This document shows positions 35,966-48,071 of a DNA stretch of 64,000 nt, in pieces. The DNA is taken from NCBI RefSeq assembly GCF_030463535.1, contig NC_132879.1:36566425-36630424 (forward strand), in the 5' to 3' direction. This stretch comes from Salminus brasiliensis. Lineage: Eukaryota > Chordata > Actinopteri > Characiformes > Bryconidae. The translations under genes were made by a program, and so were the position numbers. Below the pieces are notes generated by a model that had not been told where the DNA came from, ran no database searches, and worked only from the letters and a program-made list of their open reading frames with translations. Each line of letters begins with the position of its first letter. The stretch's first letter is position 1.

Positions 35966-37821
35966 CATTCACCAGAAATTTTTAGTTTTATTGTGTGATT
36001 GTATAGGGAAAGTGGAGTTCACAGAGTGGCCAGAGAGTTAAATTGCTGTTTAGATGTTCATAAGAAAGTGAATGGCAAATGAATTCTCATACAGTATACT
36101 TACCGATTGTTGAAATAATAACCTTTAAAAAATATCCATTAACTCGTACATTAAACCTTAATTCAATTCAGATCAGGGTTTGAGCCTCCTTTGTTCAAGG
36201 AAAAACTCCCCCCCTAAACCCTACGAACAAATGAATCAACAGGGGTTTATGGGAGACTCACTAACTCTTATTGCTCAGGGTTGCTATAATGAGGCCTAGG
36301 TTGACACTTACTGTGCATCAAACTGGCATTCATTTATGAGGCGGTTTAGCAGCAGCATGACGGCACTGGGAAACGCAAGCTCTCAGCAGACAGGCGGTTA
36401 TGCAAGTCTTTATGGTTCCCCCTAATCAGCGCATGTGTTCTGAACAAATTGCAGCCACCTCAGAAATCTCATAGCTTTGTTCTCTGGTCTGCCCTGGATT
36501 ACAGCACAACCAAAACGGAGTTAGTGACTCATAAGAGAGGCATAAGAGAGGGGAGGCAGTGAATAAGTGTGTGTAAGTGAGCAAACACTCAGGTGGGTGA
36601 ATGAACAAACAAACCTAATTATTCATCACAATACGCTTCAATATTTAATTAATGTCTTTAACATTTCACGTTTCTTAATGACCGCATCAATCCTGTGTTG
36701 TAAGGATTACAAGCCTCTTCCACTAATTCTGTCTTGTGTCACAGCAGTAACACCAAGATGATACTCCCACACCCCAAGTTAAAAACTGTAGGGTGCATAG
36801 CTCCAAATCTGTGTGTGACCAGTCGAGCAGGCATATTGGGACACTAAGACGCTGTGTTTCAACCGTGGAACATTTGATTTATAAGAGCTTTAAGCTTTGG
36901 TGCTGTATTCTAATGGAAATGTCATTTCTACGATTAAATTGAATAACATTGACAGATAACCTCTAAACAGTTACACTAGCTTCAAAATAGAGATATGGAA
37001 TTCTAGCAAAACAGGTACTCCTAAAACGCACATATAGGAAGGGTATTATCGTTAACCCTCTGGAGTCTATGAATATGCCAGCACGTCAAATTCGATGTTT
37101 CTTAATGTTTCAATTAATATCTACGCGATGATACAACAGACATTCCCTGAATCTGTAGAGCTCTCCCTTTCCGTTGCATCTTTTGCAATCGTACGTGTCT
37201 CACATCCAGAGTTATGAGGCTGTAAAGACGGGTCAAGATGCTTATCTCTGCCACTCGTTGTGTCGAGATGGTGGATTCGTGTGTCTGTCCCCTGCCTCTC
37301 ATCTGTAATTGTGTGAAATTGACCAATGAACACTTAGAAACTCGTCTTCTGCCTCTTTTATATATATAAAACACTTATATACTATATTAATCATACATTT
37401 CCCCTCTTCTGTGAAGCTAAGACTCTAGTAACCCATTTCAAGCATCAAAACAATTCCTCCACTGAGTAAAGGTATGTTTTCACAAGAAATATAAGGAATT
37501 TGACTGAGTGTCTCTATGCTATATGTTACATGGGGTCTCATAACAGAGAGAGTTGAGACTGTTTTGAACATTTTGATTTAAAACAGGTGGGTATTATTTC
37601 ACACGCAAGTGCATTTGAAGGCAAATTTGCAAAGACAGTGAAAACCAAAAACATTTTCTAGCATTTATATGAAAATATACATATTTCTGAATATTTGCAA
37701 TATCTTTATAATATTTTATCTTTTCCTTTTTAATAGATTTGCTAAAATTCTGTTTTCTCTTTCTCATTATGGGATACTAAAAATGCAAAATTACATATTT
37801 TAGTGCAATGCTGCAACATAA

Positions 37822-37862
<41 letters not shown>

Positions 37863-38095
37863 GAAGGTTGTTCACTAAGCACAACCCCTTCTCAGTCTCA
37901 CACTGACAGTGCTTTTTGGGAAGTGATCATTTTGGTCTTCATGTCAGGCAAAGAGATCACTGATGATAGAACCCAGGCTGTATTAAAGAAACAAGTGAAG
38001 AGGTATATTACCACATAAATAAACTCTACATAATAGGCTACATTTATTCCAAATGTGGAAAGAAATGAGAAGCCTACATGACAAAAGACTCTGGC
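35966..38095. other. intergenic, no gene seen
   Basis: No exon or RNA gene recognised. The 86- and 70-codon minus frames at 37114-37374 overlap each other in different frames and look like chance. A poly-A run followed by (TA)n lies at 37821-37860. Confidence 0.45.
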
Positions 38096-38099
38096 ATTA

Positions 38100-38990
38100 T
38101 GATTTGATTATGATTTATTTATTACTGTAAAAACATTTAAACATTTTTAACATTTTGTACACAATCCCTTTATTGACAAAGGCTTGAAAGTAATTGGACA
38201 CTAGACTGATAAGCAATTTCATGGCCAGGTGTTGCCAGTTCCCTTGTTCTTCAAGGACAAATTAAGAAGACAAAATGTCTAGAGTTGATTTCAAGTGTTG
38301 AATTTGCATTTGGTAGCCATTTAATGTGTGTGTTACAATCAAGAGATGCTTTCCCGCATTTGAATATAGAGTTTTCCCCAAGATGCAAATTACTTGTGAT
38401 GCTGAAGAACTGAAAGGTCAGATTAGACTGCTAGAAAATATCTCTTAAAAAAAGCCTGCCAAGTACTGGACCAAGATTCTTTGCACAGATGAAAGCAGGA
38501 TTAACTTAGTAGTGGTAGTGGTCAAATATGGAGGAGGCACTGTTATGACGAGGGAATGTATGGCTGCCAGTAGAACTGGATCACTGGTGTTTACTGGTGA
38601 TGTGACTGCTAATAGAAATAGCAAAATGAATTCTGAAGTGTACAGAGCTGTACCTTCTGCTCAGATTTAGTCAAATGCTGTAAAACGTAATATAGTGCTT
38701 CACAGTACAGATGGATAATAATCAAAAACCCATGAGCATCTTATTAATGCCAAAAAAATCATATGACCTCAGCCAACTGACAAAACTAAAGGCAGAAAGA
38801 CCCACAAACACGCAGTAACTGAAGGTGGCTGCAATAAAGGCTTGGCTAGACAAAGGAAACTAGGCATTTGGTGGTGTACATGAGTTCCAGAATTCAAGCA
38901 GTCTGCAAAGGATCTGAACACAAATACCCAAAATATTTATAATTATGATTTTGATTATGATTTACATAGATGATCATGTTTGTCGTTATA
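38100..38990 (+). mobile_element. strongly decayed Tc1-like transposon
   Basis: Plus-strand transposase traces: NFIFVGSHLMCV-like start, KKACQVLDQDSLHR region near 38450, WTKILCTDES-type catalytic Asp segment near 38470-38500, and VVKYGGGTVMTRECMAAS near 38520. Both ends carry AT-rich sequences with inverted resemblance. Too damaged to reconstruct. Confidence 0.6.
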
Positions 38991-39278
38991 CTTATATGTG
39001 TAGTTTTGTTAGTTTTCCAATTACTTTTATGTTTTCTTTTGCTCCATTTCAAATTCACTGAGGTGGTGCATAGTACTAGTTACTAGTTTATGCAAGTACA
39101 TGATATTTAGCACCACTGCTGATATCCATTATATACACTGTGTGCACATTTATTAGGCTTATTAGTATTATTTTTATTAGTCACCAACCACAGTGCTTTC
39201 CGTTAATTCAAAATTTAAAAAAACTTCAAACATGAGTGTTTAATAAAGTAAAAGTGAGGTTTTGGCTTTCTTAAAAGG

Positions 39279-40130
39279 GCACAGAGCTCCACTTTCAAGT
39301 CAAACGCCAGCAAGGTGGAGGTGTGGTATTGGTATGGGCTGGCATTATTACAGATGAGCTGGTTGGACCTTTACAGGTTAAAGATGGGCTCAAAATCAAC
39401 TTCCAAGCCTACTACCAGTTTTTAGAAGACACTTTCTGTAAGCAGTGGTACAGGAAGCAGGCTGCATCTTTCAAAAAGACAATGATTTTTATGCAGGACA
39501 ATGCTCCATCACATGCACCCAAGTACCCAAGAAAAACTCATGAACTTTTGAGCCCATCTTCAACCCGAAAAGGTCTAATCAGCACATCTTTAATAATACC
39601 AGACCATACCAGTACCACACCTCCACCTTGCTGGTGTCTGACTTGGAGTGGAGCTCTGTGCATGTTACTAATCCAGCCATGAACCCATTCATCTGGTCTG
39701 TCAAAAGTCTCTAATTACATCGGTCCATAAAACCTTTGAAAAATCTGTCTTCAGATATTTCCTGGACCAGTCTAGATGCTTCAGCTTATGTGTCTTGTTC
39801 AGTGGTGGTCAGGTTTCAGCCTTCCTTACCTTGGCCATGTCTCTGAGCACTGAACATCTTGTACTTCTTGGTACTCAAGGTAGATACAGTTCTGGAATAT
39901 GACAGAACTGGAAGATAATGGGTTCCTGGTGGCTTCACGCTTGATTCTTTTAACAGTCTATTCAGGGATTTTTTTACACTAGATGTTGGAACATAGCCAC
40001 AAGAGCATTTGTGGATAACAAATGCCTCATTAAATACAGTCTTGATAATAATTAGACATGATTAATCAAAATGACATAAGCTGATTTTATTCCACAGTGA
40101 CCTAAAAAGTGTTACACAAAAACGATTGGA
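39279..40130. mobile_element. two Tc1-like fragments head to head
   Basis: 39280-39337 and 39604-39663 are inverted copies of each other (GCACAGAGCTCCACTTTCAA against its complement). From the left arm a plus-strand transposase part runs outward: GGVVLVWAGIITDELVGPL, then FLEDTFCKQWYRK, then MIFMQDNAPSHA with its catalytic Asp. From the right arm the opposite strand carries the N-terminal half of the same kind of protein (39664-40010). So two oppositely oriented pieces meet at about 39545-39600. Confidence 0.7.
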
Positions 40131-41225
40131 AACACACATGATTTAATCTTCAGTCACTCTTTTGGGGCAAAGAGGAGTTGAATGCTGGCAAAATGGAAAT
40201 GCAGGTTTATGCATCCGAACACCCTGATTCATTCTGAAAGAAATATTCCTGACCTGAGTGCCCCCACAGTCTTGTTTAATTGTGCTGCCAGTCTTAAAGA
40301 AAGGTCAGTGGATTAGAACAATGGCAGAACGGTCACTAAACAAAATCAAGCCAAGTGGAGAAATTGGCCTTTAAAAGGGAGAGAGAAACAAAAGGGAAGC
40401 GATAGCATGAGACAGAGGGCCTGTGGATGGGAAGGTGGCCCTATATGCATGTGTGGATTTTAGAGCAAAATAAAGCAGGTACAGAGCACTATTCTTAGCT
40501 CATTAAAAAGAAAACCGGAAATGTGTCTTACAAATTAAAAGACAGCTTCTCTAAAAGGAATGAGAGGAAATCGAGCAATTAGTCATTCAACAGACAATCC
40601 CAACTAATCACTTCAATGCAAGCGGGACTTGAGTGAATTTTCTCTAAAACACTGCCCTCTAGCTGTGACTGGAGAGACAAACAGAAAAGTAGAGCAGTTT
40701 CTGCAACAGAGCATGACCTATCCAACACAGGTCACGGGTCCTCAGAGGTATTAATGTGCAGAGAAGAAAGTCAGTTTATTCATAGAAAGACTGAATGAAA
40801 CTCTATTATAATAAACCTAAATGTGATGTTTCCTATTTTCTATGTATGAGGGGGCATTGTCTCGTTGCATGGCAACAAGTATTTCCATTAGGTGGCGGGA
40901 GGTGTTATGCAAGGCTATCTTGTAAGAATAACAAATGCTTTGTTACTGTAATAGATTTGAGAGACCTGCCCCAGAATACTGAAAAGTTACTACAGGAGCA
41001 CTAATCCCAAAGCTGAATCAGTTCTTTGCACACACTTCAGCTTACACACACTGCAGTGCTGTTTCTGTAGATTACTTGGAAAAGGCCTTTACATTTAAAC
41101 AAACTATATGCACCATATGCTATATGCAATACGCTCAGTCCACGTGTATGAGAGGATTGCTTATAGAATATAGGATATTCACAGCTTGTTTTTCTTCGCT
41201 GCAGATATTGCTTTCCCCCTTCGCT
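40131..41225. other. intergenic, no gene seen
   Basis: The 69-codon plus-strand frame at 40795-41004 is cysteine-containing and unrecognised, with no splice context. I do not call it a gene. Confidence 0.45.
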
Positions 41226-41237
41226 CTCTCTTTCTCT

Positions 41238-41238
41238 C

Positions 41239-41276
<38 letters not shown>
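41238..41276. repeat. (TA)n microsatellite
   Basis: A pure TA run after a short CT-rich tract, directly before a Tc1 terminus that begins at the last TA. Confidence 0.95.
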
Positions 41277-41280
<4 letters not shown>

Positions 41281-41500
41281 TGGGGCAAAAAAAGGATTTA
41301 GTCACCCACTGATTGTGCAAGGATTTTTAAAGAATATATTTGTAAATTATGGTGGAAAATAAGTATTGTATCTGTATTGTATATGTATATTGTATTGTAT
41401 TGTATTGTAGCTGGTATTTTGGCCCATTCCTCCATGCAGATCTCCTCTAGAGCAGTGATACAAGATATACCACACCACACCATAAGATTTTCACTGATCA
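41276..41500 (-). mobile_element. internally deleted Tc1-like element
   Basis: TACAGTGGGGCAAAAAAAGG is the terminus of the family in drd4 intron 1. It is followed by its inner block (AAGAATATATTTGTAAATTA) and then, after a short (GTATT)n stretch, by the reverse complement of the transposase C-terminal segment [14 protein letters not shown]. About 1 kb of the element is missing between. Confidence 0.8.
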
Positions 41501-44149
41501 CATAGAGGAAGGTAGCATAGGGGAATGACTACATGCTGATGGTGAGTGTGGGGTCCAATATGCATATAGATGGTTCCAGGAGCCAATGGAAAAGGTGCAC
41601 TGCCCAAACATAAGGCACACTCTAAAGGTCACCATATTTAATGGAAACAACTCAGCTAAATCAATTAACCCTTAAAGAGTCTAGGGCCCGCAGGTGGTCC
41701 GAATGTGTTATGACAAGCTTCTCTTAACAAACAAGTTTATACAGAAGCCAATGTACCTACTGACTAATACACCTTAGTGTGAAATAAGCCTTTCTGCATT
41801 AAGGGGTTAATAGACCTCAACTGAATAAATTAAATGAACTCAAATGATGCAAAAACAAACGTACGCAGTAGTAGTGTAGTTAGGTTTTACAGTATATTTA
41901 AAACTTCATGAACATAGGCTTTCTGGAAGAACACTGGTTTTAAGAGCAGAGAATATATGATTTTGAAAACAGGCCTTTTGTTTGAAACAAGCATTTCCGT
42001 GATTTGGCGTGTTTGTGCCAGATGTGAGCGAAGCTGAGCCTTCATTAGAAGATGCTAACTTTTGTAAAATATAGCATTTCCATTGAGTTTAGGACCAAAA
42101 TTGCCTAACCACACAGTACCCATAAGTGCATTCAATGTGTCTGTTACTACTGTGTGCCTGCTTGCGTTGCTTCGCGTTTGAGCACAGGTGATTCCTCGTG
42201 TGAGTACACAGCTTGCGTGACCCTTTACGTGTGCCTAAGAATGTGACAGTCAGCACATGCAAACCAGCATGTCTGAGTGCATGTGGTGGCATGTGCTCCT
42301 GTGAGGATGTGGGCTGAGCTTTGGTGCGGCACCTGTCCTTACACAGAGGATGAGATGATTTAAAGGTGAGTTCAGTCTAAGGCCAATCAATTCAAACCCT
42401 AATGCAGGAGAATCTCAAGCAGTCCTCGCCATCATTACAGGATAATGAGTGTGAGCTAAGGGAGACTGTGAAACAATCTGGCTGATGATCTAAGTCTGTT
42501 CAATGGGCCCCAGCAATCAATGTAATGTAATCCTGCAGCACACCTTATGTTTCACAAGCATCCGAAGACCAAAGTATGTGCAAACAGGTCTGCGGTGCTT
42601 CTTTATAGCTGGGGAAGAAAGTGGACATGTTTAATCTGTAACGGTGGTTAATCAGAGCACATGGTTAAAGGAGCCTAAGCCAATTATCTGCTGTTGCACT
42701 CAGCTACACCCAAGGCCTTCAGACCAGACGTAATCAGTGCAGCAGTCCTGTCCAACTGGCATCTAAAAGTAGAAGGGGGGATAGTGGCCCATCCTGAAGG
42801 CTGCAGTTGACTTCCACATGCAGTTGAAGCGGACAGACAGAGAGAAGCGCTGGGCAGGCACCATAATCCCTTGTCAAAGGTAATTAAAGGCCTGTGGTGT
42901 CAGCCAGAGGCTTCTGAAAGGTGAAGGAGAGACAGTAGAAATCTCTCACTGTGGCAGAGGATCAACTGTAGAATAATTAAGACAGCTCCCAAGGAAGGTC
43001 TGGCAGTCTCTTCAACACACAGCATTAACCTTTAGTAATAACAAAAATATGAAGCAGCAACAGGGTCATGGGTGCCCAAAGCTCATAGATTGGCGTGGTG
43101 AGCAAAGGCTAGTCTGTCTGGTCTGATCCCACAGAAGAGCTTCTAAATCACTAAAGCTACTAACTGCTGAAAAACGCAACCCGATAAACCCTTTATGTAA
43201 CTCTGTATGTAAGCTTACAGTTCATCAATATCACAATTTGCCTTACTATCATAGGCCCTAACCCTATGGCACTCAACATAATTTGGTAATAATATGGCTA
43301 CATAATCGTTTCTTCTTCATGAATAATGACTGATTTATTAGATTACGGTTTAAGGGGTAATGTTGGTTATGTCTGTGGAGTTCATTCCTCTATGTGTCAG
43401 AGCTGTTTTTGTGGCACAAGGTGGACCTACACAAAAGTAGGCAGATGGCTGTAGCGTTATGGCTGGTCAGCGTGAATAAGTTAGTTGCCTGATGCTTTTG
43501 TGAAATGAGAAATGTGGCACAGTGGCATATGTTGGCTTTTTACTATGTAAGGAAATGTATTATATATATTTTACCATTGACATATTATATAAAATTATAT
43601 AAAAAAGTCAAGTGCAGATTCAAGGCGGTAAACAATGAGTGTAGATCAAGGTACGTAATTAACCTCTTTAAATCCCAGCCTTAATGCATCCTAAGACTTA
43701 AGTGACTACAATGACCACAGTGCAAACAAACCAACTAGGACGTGTTTACACCCTATTTCACGCTGTGGATGGATCAATGGTCATTTATGGGATATTTAAA
43801 GGGTTAACTATGAATTTGTTATTTTTATTGTTATTACAGCAAAAAACTCTCAGCTCTTAAGGGTTACATCTACCTGATACTCTAAGGGGAATAAATGCAG
43901 TGGCTCCTGAGCTGTGCATTGCAAGCAGTGGAGTTAGTAGAGAAAGTGGCTGTGCACAACCAACCTGGACCTCATTAGCTCTTTAGCCCTTGTTCTCGCT
44001 TTAACCTGTCTATCAGCTGCCAGAGAGTTATCTCGTCCTGGAAATGCCCTCTAAGTCCCATGTCTGCTCTACACAGGAGCTCTTAATACTCTCTAGCTAA
44101 ACACTTTTCACTTGCGCTCCCTCTCTCACCCTCTCTCTCTCTCTCTCAG
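41501..44149. other. intergenic, no gene seen
   Basis: No coding exon, RNA gene or repeat family I can support. A CT-rich tract at 44118-44147 forms the acceptor of the next feature. Confidence 0.45.
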
Positions 44150-44341
44150 GCCAGCTTGGCAGGCAGAGGAAATCCGTCACATTTGTTGCCGTGGCTCAGC
44201 CGCCATCCCAAGCTCCGCAGAGTCCAGACATCTAACCCCAAACAGCAGAGACATGAGGCCAGGGATGAAGGAGGCCGCTATAGGGATGGGCTGCCCGATG
44301 GCCTGAGTTATACAAACCAAGAGCTACGTGGACAAAAAAAG
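44150..44341 (+). other. unassigned exon-like segment with open frame
   Basis: A 192-bp block sits between a strong acceptor (about 30 bases of CT-rich sequence ending CTCTCTCAG) and a good donor (GTGAGG). It is open throughout in one frame with both boundaries in phase 0, reading ASLAGRGNPSHLLPWLSRHP through to GLSYTNQELRGQKK. It is basic and polar, GC-richer than its flanks. I do not recognise it. It does not join cdhr5 exon 1 in frame, because that exon needs phase 1. It may belong to an unseen gene or be a 5' UTR exon of cdhr5, 3.6 kb downstream on the same strand. Confidence 0.35.
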
Positions 44342-45940
44342 GTGAGGAAAACAGCAGGAGAAAGAACACCAGTGTAGTTTTTGTTAATAGCTTGTTTAGC
44401 TAGTGGCTGAGTATGAATACGTGTAGCTTGTCGGCTGTTTGTGTCCTTGAGTCCTTTGTTTCACAGAACACTAGTTGCTTTCTGTTTGTGCATAAAACCG
44501 TTGGAGCATAGCGTCTAGAGGTCAGTCTCAGAGAGAGCAACGGCTGGGCATGGGGCTGCAGTGCTCTGCTGTGCGTCGTTAAATGGGTTCAACAGAGAGA
44601 GAGTCTTTCTGCCCAAGGTGTCTGAAGGAGAAAGACGGATCAGACCAGTCATGACATCATATTCTGTGATTCACAGACTGGGCTGCAGTCTGGCCAAAAC
44701 ACTGCGGCCAAATAGGTTTTTGTGTAGTTCATTCATTTGCATTTGGTGTTCCTAAATACTTGACTGTTTCTAAATACAATATGATTCAATCATATTTGCA
44801 ATTCAAATCTTGTATGATATTGAAATCAACATCCTTGCTCATATTTAGCGCAGATAGTAACTTACTTTGTGCTTGTGCGACCTTATGTTGTGAACACTTC
44901 TGTAAACACTTTAAATGCATCTCACCAATTGTCTCAAAATTGTCCCATATTCAGAGTGGTCTACTAAGTTTAAGGGGCTTGCTTTTGCAAAGACAGAGTC
45001 ATTAAGGCTTCCTATATAAGCAGACCATGATTTGCTCCATAGGCCATTTCAATACCGCTGTGTGCAAAACCATAAATCAGCACTAAATAACACCCTAAAG
45101 GTTTCAATTTTCTGACTGGAATAAGACATTGCAACAGAGTATGAAACAGCCAAATCTTCTGTTTACACTTGTGTAAGAGCGTTAATTCCATCAAGCAGCC
45201 CCCACACCCACATACTACGCACTAAATGTATAAGTGCCAAGGCAGGGTGACGTAGTAGGCAAGAATATGAAATCATATCCTCACTCTGGTAATCTTATAA
45301 TCTTAGATGTGGCACAGACCTACTTCCTGTCTCACTAATCCTTGCAGAGCTTGGAGTCCATAGCCAGCAGCTATTCCAGTAATCTCATAGTAAATCTTAT
45401 CGATGTGGCTGCCACTATCAGCTGTCTGCAGAACCAGAATAGTTCTTGACTCTAACAATAGAGTGAAAAAGTTTCCAAGGCTTCCTAAAATTCTCCCCAT
45501 TCCTCTTACGACAACTGACTTTTTTTTTCTTAGGAGTTTATAGTCTTCTGGAAGGTTAAGGTTAAATTCACATGCATGGTTCTTTCCTGGTAAAGAGTGT
45601 GTTTCCTCTTCGCTTTCCAGTCCCAAATTCGTTGGTCAGTCAGCTGCCTTCCTGAACTTGACACTCACCAGCTTTCTGAAGTGTTTACTTGCAAAGACCA
45701 AGGCGAGGTTTCTCTCAGATTCTCTCAGATTTTCCTCAGATCAGTGTCAGTCGCAGGGCTTTAACAATAAAAAGTCCAAAAGCCTAAACAGGGTTTCCAT
45801 TCATCAACTTGAGTCAATATCTCAGGCAGCAGGAAAAAGGTGGTGTGCACCACCTGGTGGTAAATAATTATTACTACACACATACACTAGAACATAGCCA
45901 ATCCTAGAGAGAGTGAAATTAACAGAAATATCAACATACC
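44342..45940. other. intergenic, no gene seen
   Basis: The 107-codon minus frame at 45303-45626 has no motif or splice context that I can support. Confidence 0.4.
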
Positions 45941-45944
45941 AAAA

Positions 45945-46400
45945 CGAGTTGGGCTAACGCAAGTCACAAGAACAGCCTCAATGCACCTTGACATAGTCAA
46001 CTGCTGTTTTTATGATGTTGGAAAGCACTGCCGTCCCAAAATCACTCATAGGTGTTCAACTTGGTTGAGATCTGATTACTGAGAAGAGCAGGCATATCAT
46101 TTAGAACATTTTCTTGAGGGTTAACAGTGATTATCACTGCCTCTACATCTCTTAAGACCAGAGCCTGTGGGCTGTGGAGCACAGAATGTGGGGAGAGGGG
46201 GTTTATGCATTTCAGCCCTACTATGACATCCCTCTCCATGTAGCTATGAACGGTATGTTCTTGTTGATCACATCATGTATTGATGCTGAAGAACAGTGGC
46301 TCTACAGTTTTTCCTTAGATATCACACTAGTGCATGACCACGATCACCAAATATATGCTTTCAATTGCAATGTCCAACCTTTTAAATGATGTGTTTAAAA
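45945..46400 (-). mobile_element. Tc1-like fragment, reverse orientation
   Basis: The block CATAGGTGTTCAACTTGGTTGAGATCTG (46050-46077) is the reverse complement of the [11 protein letters not shown] catalytic segment shared by many fish Tc1 families, and AGCCTCAATGCACCTTGACA is the downstream part. No terminal repeats seen. At 46408-46432 a different dispersed repeat end (AAGATAATCCTTTATTAGTC) follows. Confidence 0.6.
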
Positions 46401-47119
46401 AAATAATTTAAGATAAGATAATCCTTTATTAGTCCTCGGAAGTAGGTCTGATGGATTAATTTATTATATTATTAATTATTAATATTCATGTCTTTTTACT
46501 CAGAGTTTCTATTGGAATACCAAACCATTAAATAATCTTTGTGAATTGATTTCCTGCAAGGACTTTTAAAGCAGGTCTTTTCCTTTTGCCAACAGGATCT
46601 AAAATCAGTGTCAACTAGGCCTGCTTTGAAATGTGATACATGCCGCAGAGCATGGTTGGATGTTAATTGTACATGTAGAACACCTGTACTGAAGCGTTCT
46701 CACTGTGTCTTCACTCATTTATTTAAGATTTTACTTTTATTTTTCAACCATCTATACTTCATTAAACCATGCACTAAACACAATGGCTAGGGTTTAGAAT
46801 TGTGAGTCTGAATCAAGCATTACAGTGGTGGCGAAGTGTGTGCTGGTATGTTTGAAATGGGATAACTTAAAGCAGCCCTGTCAAAGTGATAGTTTTAGAG
46901 CAACTAAACACTACTATGAGGGCTGAAGACCAAAAAGCAAAGCAAATACTCTAAAATAAAGAGTTAAAGTGATTCAGAGAGTACATACACGGCACCTCTG
47001 CTCAATTTTCCTGGTTTTGTTAATAGTCAAGAAAATGTGAACTGGTCTCCAAAGGGGCAAAACGGAAACTTTTGAAACGAGAAAAGAAAATTATTTCTGG
47101 TTTTGTACAACTTTAGAGT

Positions 47120-47790
47120 GAAAAAAGGAAAGGAGCATCAAGCAAAAGGTTGGGCAGATCAAGACATTTAAGCTCTTAGATACTTTTACCAAGGTCTCAG
47201 ACCTTAATTAGCTTGTTAGCCTATGGCTTGTTCACAGTCATCGTTAGAAAAGGTCAGGCGATGCAAATCTCCAAGCTTTATTAATACCTTGACTCCTAGT
47301 TTGACTGCAAAAGACCATCCAACAGATTTAGCAGACTAGGGAGTGGCTGTGCACTATTAAACTATGCAGCAACACCTGCACCAAAGACCTTCATGAAAGA
47401 ATGAAAATCATTATGGTGTCCTCACCACACAAGTGGCATCTAAACAAGTATGTGGACTGATTAAAATAAAACTCTTTGGTCACAATGAATGAAGGTATGT
47501 ATGGAGAAAAAGGGAGGAGAATTTCATAAAAACACATTTTTAACTGTTAAGCATGGGGGTGAATCAATCAAGCTCATTTCTATGGATGACCTTAAGAGGC
47601 ACAAGGTTTTGAAGGTCAATCTCCTGACCATAACATCATTAAAAATCTGCGGACAGACCTCAAAGAGCAGACTTCTAAAGACTCCCCAAAGATATCACAG
47701 AAATAAAAGCATTTTACAAGAAAGAATGAGTGAAAATCTCAAACACTGAAGAAAAAAAAAGTATCTTGCATTAAAATGTTAAAGAAAATG
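47120..47790 (+). mobile_element. decayed Tc1-like transposon
   Basis: Plus-strand traces: RLGSGCALLNYAATPAPKTF near 47340, ESKLFGHNE-like near 47470, FLTVKHGGESIKLIS near 47540 (the usual KHGGGSIMLW motif), and a C-terminal NLRTDLKEQTSK-like part near 47640-47680. No intact frame; ends not defined. Confidence 0.7.
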
Positions 47791-47966
47791 TCACCTTTAT
47801 ACTTTTTGGCAATGAGGTCATATTTTACTCACTTGGCTATTTACAGTAACCAAGGGTTTTGACCAGAGTTGCCCAAAGTATAAGTTTTGACTAAATCAGA
47901 GAACTGATACTAAGTCTGTCACTTGACTTGTTGAACTTACTATGAATTGCCCTGTTTCTTTTACAG

Positions 47967-48071
47967 CTGGGACACGGAGCAAAGCAAAGGCAAGCTGTTC
48001 CACCATGCTGGTGCCGTGGAGGGCACTCTTCTATCAGATGGTGCTGAACGCATCATATGACATTGTAAAAG
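47967..48071 (+). CDS. cdhr5: cdhr5 exon 1 (probable start, coding from 48005)
   Basis: Acceptor TTTCTTTTACAG before 47967 shows that an upstream exon exists. ATG at 48005 has a good context (CCACCATGC) and reads MLVPWRALFYQMVLNASYDI. Donor GTATGC, phase 1. The first 22 residues are a weak signal peptide, so this start is the least certain part of the gene. Confidence 0.55.

Noticed and set aside
39323..39682. 119-codon frame as a host gene
   Set aside because: Its first part is a Tc1 transposase core with the QDNAPSHA motif, and the end runs into the inverted fragment.
23355..47966. Secretin (SCT) orthologue between drd4 and cdhr5
   Set aside because: No frame with a secretin-like peptide was seen. 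The exon-like block at 44150 lacks it.
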